DNA of 5,073 nucleotides. Source: JADGRF01 sp036382515 (lineage in GTDB: Bacteria; Myxococcota_A; Polyangia; Polyangiales; JAFGIB01). The stretch is from positions 1-5,073 of the forward strand of contig DASVHQ010000267.1 in assembly GCA_036382515.1 (NCBI GenBank), read 5' to 3'. Below are positions 1 to 5,073 of the stretch, piece after piece. The notes below the pieces were generated by a model. It did no database searches and was not told where the DNA came from. It saw only the letters and a list, made by a program, of their open reading frames with translations. The translations under genes and the position numbers were made by a program. Position 1 is the first letter of the stretch; each line of letters opens with the position of its first letter.

Positions 1-812
1 GCGAGCCAGTCGTTCCACATCGCCTCGGGCTTCTGCGGCTGCTTGGTGCGCGCGATCGCACGCTCGAAGCTGGAAGCCCACGGGCGCGGACGCTTGGGCG
101 GCTTGTAGCCCGCGGCAAGCTCGAGCAGCGCATCGCCAAACCACGCCAGCGCTTCGCCACCCGCCGTGGCGTCGCGCGAGTCGGAGAGCTCGACGCCGGT
201 GACGGCCCAGCTGCCCTCGCTGCGTTCAGCCAAGGGCTTGGCACCCAGCACCAGCTCGGCCCGTTCGCCACGCTCGAGCCGCGCGCGCAGCTGCGCCTCG
301 ACCTGCGCGTAGCGCGCATACGGCACGCGCTTGCCTTCCGTGATCTCGATGCGATCGGGCACGACGCCCTCGGTCTCGAGGCGCCCTCCACGATCGCGCA
401 GCGAAACCTCGGCATCTGCGAGCGAGAGCAGCGGCCGGTCGCCGAGCGTGCGGCACGGGCAGCGCAGCTGCGTGGTCACGCGGCCACCCTCCGGCGTCGC
501 CAGCAAGCCGTAGGGGAAGCGCCGGCAGCCGGTGGGCTTGGCGGCCGCACCGTCGCGCGCGTGGATGTCGCAGCCGCGCTTGGTCAGGTAGACGCAGCGG
601 CCTTGGTCGTCAGGCGCCACGCACAGGTCTTCGACGTCGTCGTTGTACATCACCGACAGCTTGCGGCGCGCGCGCAGCTCCTTGGCCTCGGTGCGCGTGA
701 TCGGCCCGAGCGCGTGCATGTCGGTGCAGCACAGTCCGTCGCCGAAACAACGGAAGCGCGCGCCGGGGCGGGCGAGCAGGGGTCGTGACTTGGAAACGAG
801 ACGTCGAGCCAT
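1..812 (-). CDS. YkgJ/FliB-like cysteine-cluster protein (3' end outside window)
   Basis: The frame is open from ATG at 812 to the left edge, giving 270 full codons without a stop. The N-terminal third carries the signature of the YkgJ family (CxxCxxCC / putative zinc- or iron-chelating domain): RCFGDGLCCTD (C22, C28, C29), then LGPITRTEAKEL, C73-x7-C81 in CVYLTKRGC, then KPTGCRRFPYG (C96), and CPC (C118, C120). In this family the cysteines are thought to bind a metal or Fe-S centre, and FliB members methylate flagellin lysines; the actual substrate here is unknown. Residues 130-270 are Arg/Glu-rich and I recognise no domain in them. No signal peptide or membrane segment is visible, so it is probably cytoplasmic. 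Start choice: an in-frame TGA at 845-843 limits the start. ATG812 has no clear Shine-Dalgarno, and GTG at 830 or 827 are alternatives. The family call is fairly sure; the function is not. Confidence 0.8.
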   Translation of the reverse strand, partial: MARRLVSKSRPLLARPGARFRCFGDGLCCTDMHALGPITRTEAKELRARRKLSVMYNDDVEDLCVAPDDQGRCVYLTKRGCDIHARDGAAAKPTGCRRFPYGLLATPEGGRVTTQLRCPCRTLGDRPLLSLADAEVSLRDRGGRLETEGVVPDRIEITEGKRVPYARYAQVEAQLRARLERGERAELVLGAKPLAERSEGSWAVTGVELSDSRDATAGGEALAWFGDALLELAAGYKPPKRPRPWASSFERAIARTKQPQKPEAMWNDWL

Positions 813-875
813 GCCGGGCGTGTACACCACGAACGGCGCTCGTCACAGCACAATCTCTGCGACGCGGCGGCTAAC

Positions 876-1222
876 TCAGGGGCCGGGCATGAGCGCCAAG
901 ATCTCGCCGGAGACGAGGTCGGCAACGTACAGGTCGCCAGCGCGCAGCCGATCACGGTCGACAGCAGCTTCGCCGCCATCGCGACGTCGGCGCCAAGCCA
1001 GCGGCAGGCTGCCAGCAAGAGCATTTACAGCGTGTTGCAGTGGGCCTCCTCCGGCAAGCGGCCCGCGTTCAACACCAGGCCGAGGCCGCGCGCGAGATTG
1101 TCGCTGTACGCGTAGGTGATGGCCGCGTCGTCCACGGCCCAGTCGCGGAAGATCAGTGTCAGAGGCAGATACGCGCCGACCGCGATGCCGCACTGCAACG
1201 CGAAGCGCACGCCGTCACGCAC
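876..1222 (-). pseudogene. Remnant N-terminus of a GT-C (ArnT/PMT-like) polyprenyl-P-sugar glycosyltransferase
   Basis: From GTG at 1222 the frame reads 65 codons. There is one hydrophobic helix (about residues 5-25), then AVDDAAITYAYSDNLARG and LGLVLNAG, which match the first periplasmic loop of GT-C membrane glycosyltransferases (pattern DDAfItyrYarNLa.G.GlvfN.g). The acidic pair is the family's catalytic/metal-site Asp. The frame stops at TAA (1027-1025) exactly where family members read NxLW, and continues in the same frame as MLLLAACRWLGADVAMAAKL and further hydrophobic residues to about 930, the expected second helix. A frame change near 935-940 would then give LYVADLVSGEILAL before TGA at 876. 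An intact enzyme is usually 400-600 residues; only about 115 remain. A purine-rich AGGGAGG lies 11 bases before GTG. The GT-C reading is from pattern memory and the frameshift is inferred. It could instead be a short expressed fragment, but that seems unlikely. Confidence 0.62.
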
Positions 1223-1237
1223 CGGCCTCGTGGCCTC

Positions 1238-1261
1238 CCTATCGCCCGCAGGGCGAGTAGG
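1238..1261 (-). promoter_or_regulatory. Small hairpin overlapping the purine-rich leader of the GT-C remnant
   Basis: The sequence reads CCTA-C-TCGCCC-TGC-GGGCGA-TAGG on the minus strand: a 6-bp perfect stem with a 3-base loop, extended by 4 bp past a one-base bulge. Its 3' arm overlaps the AGGGAGG (1240-1234) that is the best ribosome-binding candidate for the GTG at 1222, so it could mask it in RNA. There is no T-run after it, so it is not an intrinsic terminator. As the gene downstream is broken, it may have no present role. Confidence 0.35.
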
Positions 1262-1348
1262 TAAACCACCAATAGTGGCAAGCAGCGGCGAACATGCTTT
1301 CTTACCCTAGCGAGCCGGGGCGCGGGGTACAAGGTGTCGTACGCGCAG

Positions 1349-1576
1349 GTGGTGGCTGACGGCGCTCGGGGGGTCGGCCGGGTGGGTGCGCCGGGACGAT
1401 CAGCTTGGAAGACTATGCACTCATCGCAACCTGCCGGGGCGTGTTGGGAGGGCGGGTCGCTCCCGGGCTCGCGAGAGCGTCCTCGGCACTACCGCCGCAG
1501 CTTCGCAAGATGCGCGGCGGGCCTGCGAAACGAGCCCGGGAGCGCCCCGCCCTCCCAACACGCTCCAGTAGCCATG
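1349..1576 (+). repeat. Structured repeat, copy 1 (forward orientation)
   Basis: This 228-bp block recurs as the reverse complement at 1694-1920; position x pairs with 3269-x without a gap from 1349 to at least 1560. By hand there are 27 mismatches in those 212 columns, and only one in the first 65. Parts in order: an almost invariant 5' block starting GTGGTGGCTGACGG, with possible GGCGC/GCGCC pairing (1361-1365, 1388-1392); a small hairpin GCTTGG-AAGA-CTATGC (1403-1418); an invariant linker TCATCGCAACCTGCCGGGGC (1421-1440); and the long hairpin. Similarity ends near CATG (1573-1576), with a one-base gap just before it. No target-site duplication or terminal inverted repeat is evident. I do not recognise it as a named family. 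It is likely a dispersed non-coding element: a mobile palindromic repeat, an msr-msd-like relic, or an RNA gene. Confidence 0.9.
1436..1566 (+). other. Long hairpin of repeat copy 1 (33-36 bp stem, 59-base loop)
   Basis: Arm 1439-1471 (starts GCGTGTTGGGAGGGCGGG) is the reverse complement of 1531-1563 except for one T/C mismatch (1457/1545). Three further pairs, one of them G-T, extend it to 1436/1566. The loop (1472-1530) holds a nested stem TTCGCA/TGCGAA (1502-1507 with 1524-1529), also kept in copy 2, plus CCGCCGC/GCGGCGG that is present only here. The arms differ from those of copy 2 at 15 positions, 12 of which are paired changes that keep base pairing. No T-run follows, so termination is not its obvious role. 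Confidence 0.9.
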
Positions 1577-1693
1577 TCGAGGACAGCGTGACCTAGCTCG
1601 GCGTGAGCATCGGCAGCAGTCACTGCGAGCAAGCGTCTCGTCGGCCTCAGACGACAACACTTCTTGCGACTTCGCGCCGCCTGCTCACTCAGT
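1577..1693. other. 117-bp spacer between the inverted repeats
   Basis: This stretch separates the facing 3' ends of the two repeat copies and has no match between its own halves. I see no gene, tRNA or convincing promoter in it. The only small structures are an odd palindrome GCAGT-C-ACTGC (1616-1626) and a weak TCGTC/GACGA stem to its right. It would form the loop if the two repeats paired with each other. Confidence 0.5.
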
Positions 1694-1920
1694 CATGACA
1701 TTGAAGCGCTTGGGGTTGGCAGGTCGCTCTCGGGCTCGTTTCGCAGGCCCGAGGTGCTTCGTGCGAAGCTGCGGCGGTAGTGCCGAGGACACTCTCCCGA
1801 GCCCGAGAGCGACCTGCCGACCCCAAGCGCCCCGGCAGGTTGCGATGAATGCTCGGTCTTCCAAGCTGATCGTCCCCGCGCACCCACCCGGCCGACCCCC
1901 CGAGCGCCGTCAGCCACCAC
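1694..1920 (-). repeat. Structured repeat, copy 2 (reverse orientation, behind the glycosyltransferase gene)
   Basis: This is the reverse-complement partner of 1349-1576. Its 5' end (1920) lies only 34 bases beyond the stop codon of the family 2 glycosyltransferase gene, on the same strand, so read-through from that operon would transcribe it in the sense direction and then transcribe copy 1 in antisense. The small hairpin is better formed here: GCTTGG-AAGA-CCGAGC (1866-1851), six pairs including one G-T around an AAGA tetraloop. Core blocks CCTCGGCACTACCGCCGCAG and GCCTGCGAAACGAGCC are identical to copy 1. Outside 1920 the flanks of the two copies are unrelated, which fixes this boundary well. 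The 3' boundary near 1694 is softer. Confidence 0.9.
1706..1830 (-). other. Long hairpin of repeat copy 2 (33-bp stem)
   Basis: Read on the minus strand, arm 1830-1798 (starts GCGCTTGGGGTCGGCAGG) pairs with 1738-1706 with a single C/A mismatch (1819/1717). The T/C mismatch of copy 1 is a proper T-A pair here. The 59-base loop (1797-1739) contains the conserved TTCGCA/TGCGAA stem and an alternative tight CTTCG-CA-CGAAG. It is followed by TTCAATGTCATG, with no U-rich tail. Confidence 0.9.
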
Positions 1921-1954
1921 TCTCGTTCTCATCCACCAGCCGCGGAGGCTCGAT

Positions 1955-2902
1955 TCAGCGGCCCTTCAGCTCGAGCCGGCGTACCCGCATGCGGATGTCC
2001 TGCAACAACAAACGGTTGGCGCGCACCAGCGAGCCGAGCATGCCGAAGATCAAGATCTGCGCGCCGACCACGATGGCGATGGCCGCCAGGATCAGCGACT
2101 GCACATGGCCGCTGTAGTCGGGGTCCTTGATGAAGAAGTAGACGAAGCGCAGCCCCAGGCCCATGCCCAGGAGCAGGAACGGCGCGCTCAACCAGCCGAA
2201 CGCTCGCAGCGGGTTGTGCATGGAGTAGCCCTGCAAGATGATGCTCGCCGAGCGTCGCATGTACTGCGGCAGACCGCGGAACAGGCGACTTTCGCGCGTC
2301 TTGGGGTTGGTGCGGATCTCCACTTCGCGAATCGGATAACGGTTTTCGGCGGCAGCGAAGATCGTCTCGAGCGTGTACGAGAAGGGGTTGGTGAGATACA
2401 CGCTCATCGCAAACTCGCGGCTCATCGCGCGAAAGCCGCTGGGCGCGTCGTGCACGCTCACGCCCGTCGCCGTGCGCACGACGAAATTGCCGAGACCATA
2501 GAAGAGCTTCTTGGGCACGCCGACTTTGTCGTCGCTGCCGGTCTGTCGGTCGCCGATCACGAGGTCGGCTTCGGCCGCGAGGATGGGAGCGACCAGGTCG
2601 GCGATGTTCGAGCCGGGGTACTGGTTGTCGCCGTCGGTGTTGACGATGATGTCGGCACCCATCTCGAGCGCGACCTCGAGGCCGGTGAGGAAGGTGTGCG
2701 CGAGGCCGCGGTTGCCACGATGGCGCACGAGCTGCGTGACGCCCAGGCGCTTGGCGACCTCGGCCGTGTCGTCCGACGAACCGTCGTCGATCACGAGCGT
2801 CTCGATGCTGTCGACGCCTTCGATGCGTTGCGGCAGGTCGGCGAACACCTGGGGCAGCGTGGCCGCCTCGTTGAAGCACGGAATCTGGATGACGAGCTTC
2901 AT
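1955..2902 (-). CDS. Family 2 glycosyltransferase, polyprenyl-phosphate-sugar synthase type
   Basis: The product has 315 residues. By family analogy (DPM1/GtrB-like), it should transfer a sugar from a nucleotide sugar to a polyprenyl phosphate on the cytoplasmic face of the inner membrane. The GT-A fold begins at once with LVIQIPCFNEAATL (3-16). It continues with VIDDGSSDDT (37-46), RGNRGLAHT (62-70), the metal-binding DGD in NTDGDNQYPG (residues 90-92), VIGDRQ (115-120) and DAPSGFRAMSR (152-162), the acceptor-loop motif. Two hydrophobic segments follow (about 235-258 and 268-292) with a basic tail, as in GtrB-type enzymes. An in-frame ATG at 2971 would add 23 Arg/His-rich residues unlike this family, so ATG 2902 is preferred; neither has a clear Shine-Dalgarno. 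The gene follows the upstream membrane protein after 129 bp that show no terminator with a T-run and no good promoter, so co-transcription is likely. The sugar and lipid cannot be read from sequence. Confidence 0.93.
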   Translation of the reverse strand: MKLVIQIPCFNEAATLPQVFADLPQRIEGVDSIETLVIDDGSSDDTAEVAKRLGVTQLVRHRGNRGLAHTFLTGLEVALEMGADIIVNTDGDNQYPGSNIADLVAPILAAEADLVIGDRQTGSDDKVGVPKKLFYGLGNFVVRTATGVSVHDAPSGFRAMSREFAMSVYLTNPFSYTLETIFAAAENRYPIREVEIRTNPKTRESRLFRGLPQYMRRSASIILQGYSMHNPLRAFGWLSAPFLLLGMGLGLRFVYFFIKDPDYSGHVQSLILAAIAIVVGAQILIFGMLGSLVRANRLLLQDIRMRVRRLELKGR

Positions 2903-3031
2903 CGGGTGCCGGCAGTGCGATGTACTACGAAGGCGGTGACGGCTCAATGCCAGGGGTACGGCGTGGGGCATCGGGCAGCGCGGCGCGGACTGGAGATTGT
3001 GCGCGCTGGCGTGACGCCGATCACACCCGCG

Positions 3032-4048
3032 TTACAGCCGCTGTCGCTGCCGCCACAACACCCCACCGAAGCCGAGCAACGTAGCCGACACCGACATCAC
3101 GAACAGATGCAAAAGCGACATCACGACCGCCGACTCCTTCGGCACCCCGTGCGTGCTCAACACCGAAATGTAGATCAGCTCGCGCGCGCCGAGGCCCGAG
3201 ACCGTGACCGGCAAGAGCGCCGACAACGCCGCGAACGCTGCCGTCGCCGTGAGCAGGATGCGCGACACGCCGAGGCCCAGCCCGTCGGCCAACTGCCAGA
3301 GCGCACCGAAGTACCCCACCCACGCGATGGCGCTCCAGAACGAGGCTTCGAGCAGCGGCAGCGGGCGCAGCATCGGCCGCATACCCGTGGCCATGTCGCG
3401 AATCATCTTCGCAAGGCGCGCCACGATGCCCTTGCGCTGTTCCATGGCCGCGAGCACGCGCTGCGGCAGGTTCGACGGGCCGCTCGGCTCGGCAGGCGCG
3501 CCAACCCAGTGCAAGCCGAGCGCCACGGCGAGCGCGCCGACCACCATCATGGCGAGCGCGAGCAGCGCCACGCGCCGATCACCCAGCACCAGCGCCGACA
3601 GCACCGAGCCCGCCGCCAGCACGACGAAGAGATCGAGCAAGCGATCGAACACGCACGAAGCGAGCGCCGCGCCCATGCTCACCTCGCGCTCGAGCAGGGC
3701 TTCCACGCGCAGGAACTCACCCGCGCGCCCGAGCGTGACCTGACCGTAAAACTGGCCGCTCAGGAACGCAGCCACCGCAACGCGCAGCGGGATGCGGATG
3801 CCCTGCGCCGCGAGCAGGCGCTGCCACCGATACGCCTTGAGGAGCAGGTTGGCGCAGAACGACCCCGAAGCGAGCAAGACCGTGTCCACCGAGACCCGGC
3901 CGAGCGCACGACCCATCGCTGGCAAGTCCATGCGCCACAGCACCCAGCCGAGCACCAGCAAGCCGATCAGCGGCAAGAGCTTGCGCCAGCGCGGCACGGC
4001 AGGCTTGGCCACGGCCGTGGCCGATACGGCGTCGAGCGCGGTGCTCAT
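3032..4048 (-). CDS. UPF0104 / LPG-synthase-TM family membrane protein (338 aa)
   Basis: This is a polytopic inner-membrane protein of the PF03706-like family, which includes the flippase domain of MprF and putative lipid or glycolipid translocases. After a short polar N-terminus (1-22), hydrophobic helices occur around 23-38, 52-71, 87-105, 128-153, 158-181, 235-258, 262-284, 290-297 and 305-331. Family marks are KAYRWQRLL (71-79), GQFYGQVTLGRAGEFLRVEA (98-117), FDRLLDLFVV (134-143) and LPVTVSGLGARELIYI (279-294), whose P-x-G-x-G-x-R-E core is diagnostic. There is no aminoacyl-transferase domain of the MprF type, so lipid lysinylation is not expected. It overlaps the upstream paralogue by one base and is followed by a polyprenyl-P-sugar synthase, which suggests export or flipping of a lipid-linked sugar; this role is inferred. 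The length is normal for the family. Confidence 0.92.
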   Translation of the reverse strand: MSTALDAVSATAVAKPAVPRWRKLLPLIGLLVLGWVLWRMDLPAMGRALGRVSVDTVLLASGSFCANLLLKAYRWQRLLAAQGIRIPLRVAVAAFLSGQFYGQVTLGRAGEFLRVEALLEREVSMGAALASCVFDRLLDLFVVLAAGSVLSALVLGDRRVALLALAMMVVGALAVALGLHWVGAPAEPSGPSNLPQRVLAAMEQRKGIVARLAKMIRDMATGMRPMLRPLPLLEASFWSAIAWVGYFGALWQLADGLGLGVSRILLTATAAFAALSALLPVTVSGLGARELIYISVLSTHGVPKESAVVMSLLHLFVMSVSATLLGFGGVLWRQRQRL

Positions 4049-4050
4049 CA
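4046..4050 (-). promoter_or_regulatory. TGATG stop/start overlap between the two flippase-like genes
   Basis: The stop TGA of the upstream gene (4050-4048) shares its A with the ATG (4048-4046) of the next. The upstream bases lack a strong Shine-Dalgarno, so the second gene probably depends on translational coupling and the two products are likely made in matched amounts. Confidence 0.85.
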
Positions 4051-5028
4051 GGCGCTCGGCTCGAGGTGCGGCACACGCTGGGCGCGCTCGTCACGCGTCG
4101 CGGCATAGACGATCCCGCCGATCGCCGCCATCAGCAGCAACACCAGGCGGTTGACCAGGGCCACGGCAACGGCGGAGGAGTCGGCCACGCCGTACATCGC
4201 GAGCAGGCCCGAGATCGAGCCCTCGACCACGCCCAGCCCGGCCACGGTGACCGGCAGCACGGCCGCGACCGCGGTAGCCGAGATCACGAAGACCAGATCC
4301 CACATCGAGACCTGCTGACCGAGGTAGCGCACCAGATAGTAGAACGAGAGCATGCGAAAGCCGTGGAAAAGGAAGGTGTGCACCATCAGCCAGGTGAAGT
4401 CTTTGCCGCTGACCACCGTGAAGGCGCCCCGGCAATTGCGCACGAAACCCAGTACGCGCTCGCGCACGCGGTCCGAAAGCCGCCTCACCGCAAACAGGCC
4501 GAGGACGACCACCAGCAAGAGCCCCACGCCACCGAGCAGCCAGGTGCGCGCACCGAGCTGCAATAGCAAATGCCGCGCCTCAAGCAGCGACAAAAGGCGC
4601 GTGTGCTCGAGGCCGACATATACGAGCCCGGCCAGCACCAGCACCACGAAACCGCTCAGCCGGTGCAACAGCAAGAGCATGAACGGCGTGCCCCAGTTCT
4701 CGGTGCGCAGGTTCTTCAGGTAGATGAGGCGGATCGCGTCGCCGCCGATGTTGCTGGGCAAGAGGTTGTTGAAGAGCGCGCCCACGTAGAAGATCTTGAG
4801 CGAGGTGGCGATGCCGTTAGTGAAGCCCTTGATCAAGACGTGCAGGCGCGTCCACTGGAAGTACATCATCGCCACGAGCATGCAGCCGACGCCGGCCCAC
4901 AGATGTGCGGGGTTGCCCTTGCGCGCCAGAGCCATGAGCTGCGCGCCGTGCACGTCGCGCGCGATGTACGCGAGCATGCCCAGCCCGAAAGCGACTTTGA
5001 AAACGTTCAGCAGCCGCCTGCGAAGCAT
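4048..5028 (-). CDS. UPF0104 / LPG-synthase-TM family membrane protein (326 aa)
   Basis: This is the first of two adjacent members of the PF03706-like family. Hydrophobic segments lie at about 6-22, 41-57, 74-90, 115-138, 162-181, 211-233, 243-262, 265-280 and 286-309. Conserved marks are YVGALFNNLLPSNIGGDAIR (81-100), matching the family pattern F.n.llP...GgD..R; HRLSGFVVLV (122-131); and LPVTVAGLGVVEGSIS (258-273), where the usual G-x-G-x-x-E core is intact. This copy keeps the N-N-x-L-P-x-x-x-G-G-D loop that its neighbour shows only in altered form (GQVTLGRAGEF), so the two are diverged paralogues and not a recent duplication. The start is ATG 5028 with AGGGA 7 bases upstream. Likely role by family: moving or presenting a lipid or glycolipid across the inner membrane; the substrate is unknown. 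The operon promoter is not in the window. Confidence 0.92.
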   Translation of the reverse strand: MLRRRLLNVFKVAFGLGMLAYIARDVHGAQLMALARKGNPAHLWAGVGCMLVAMMYFQWTRLHVLIKGFTNGIATSLKIFYVGALFNNLLPSNIGGDAIRLIYLKNLRTENWGTPFMLLLLHRLSGFVVLVLAGLVYVGLEHTRLLSLLEARHLLLQLGARTWLLGGVGLLLVVVLGLFAVRRLSDRVRERVLGFVRNCRGAFTVVSGKDFTWLMVHTFLFHGFRMLSFYYLVRYLGQQVSMWDLVFVISATAVAAVLPVTVAGLGVVEGSISGLLAMYGVADSSAVAVALVNRLVLLLMAAIGGIVYAATRDERAQRVPHLEPSA

Positions 5029-5035
5029 CGCGTGG

Positions 5036-5040
5036 TCCCT
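5036..5040 (-). promoter_or_regulatory. Ribosome-binding site for the 326-aa membrane protein
   Basis: AGGGA sits 7 bases before ATG 5028. It is the clearest Shine-Dalgarno match before any of the intact genes here and supports this start. Confidence 0.6.
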
Positions 5041-5073
5041 GCACCCTTCTCGCTGCGCGCCGCTCGGTCTGCT

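Noticed and set aside
1304..1332. Promoter-like TTGTAC, 17 bases, TAGGGT on the minus strand upstream of the GT-C remnant
   Set aside because: Spacing is ideal, but only three of six bases match in each box, which is expected often by chance.
1441..1560. Integron attC-like ends (GTTGGGA and TCCCAAC) in the long hairpin
   Set aside because: The motifs are in the wrong order for attC core sites, miss the consensus at one base each, and are not conserved in copy 2.
1334..1591. 85-codon + strand frame in repeat copy 1, with a similar 79-codon frame in copy 2 (1932-1693)
   Set aside because: They share stretches such as HSSQPAGA, but this follows from the ungapped DNA match. The substitutions follow hairpin pairing and not codon position, so a structural element explains them better than a protein.
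1349..1920. Insertion sequence or CRISPR array
   Set aside because: There is no transposase or reverse transcriptase frame, no terminal repeats or target duplication, only two copies, and no regular spacer series.
2903..3031. Terminator or promoter in the gap before the glycosyltransferase
   Set aside because: GGCGTCACGCC (near 3010-3020) is palindromic but has no room for a loop and no T-run. No -35/-10 pair or sigma-54 site stands out.
2105..4108. Very long open frame on the + strand (about 667 codons)
   Set aside because: It lies antisense to the glycosyltransferase and flippase genes. Its translation is His/Arg/Gln/Ala-rich without any domain, as expected for an antisense frame of GC-rich genes.

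Overview
The window is a GC-rich piece of bacterial chromosome in which every recognisable gene lies on the minus strand. The composition, the YkgJ-type cysteine-cluster protein and the polyprenyl-phosphate-sugar type gene set fit a Myxococcota-like (former Deltaproteobacteria) organism. This assignment is an inference from style and content, not from a marker gene.

Right half (5028 down to 1955, in transcription order): two consecutive multi-pass membrane proteins of the UPF0104 / lysylphosphatidylglycerol-synthase transmembrane family (PF03706-like) overlap by one base (TGATG). They are followed by a family 2 glycosyltransferase with two C-terminal membrane helices, of the polyprenyl-phosphate-sugar synthase type. 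This looks like a lipid-linked sugar or envelope-glycan operon whose 5' end lies outside the window.

Middle (1223-1954, no protein gene): the centrepiece is a pair of about 228-bp repeats in inverted, tail-to-tail orientation (1349-1576 on +, 1694-1920 on -) separated by 117 bp. They align without gaps for at least 212 columns at about 87% identity. Each contains a 33-bp hairpin with one mismatch. Although the arm sequences differ between copies, six base pairs have changed on both sides, so pairing is kept. The repeat is therefore a structured RNA or DNA element. Its layout (short hairpins, then a long hairpin) resembles an msr-msd/retron RNA or a palindromic non-autonomous mobile element. 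No reverse transcriptase or transposase is present in the window.

Left part: 876-1222 holds the decayed N-terminus of a GT-C (ArnT/PMT-like) glycosyltransferase, broken by an in-frame TAA where the family has Trp and probably by a later frameshift. Such enzymes use polyprenyl-phosphate sugars, so it may have been the acceptor-side enzyme of the same pathway. Next is a YkgJ-family Cys-cluster protein (812 to the window edge, 3' end missing) with no obvious link to the glycan genes.
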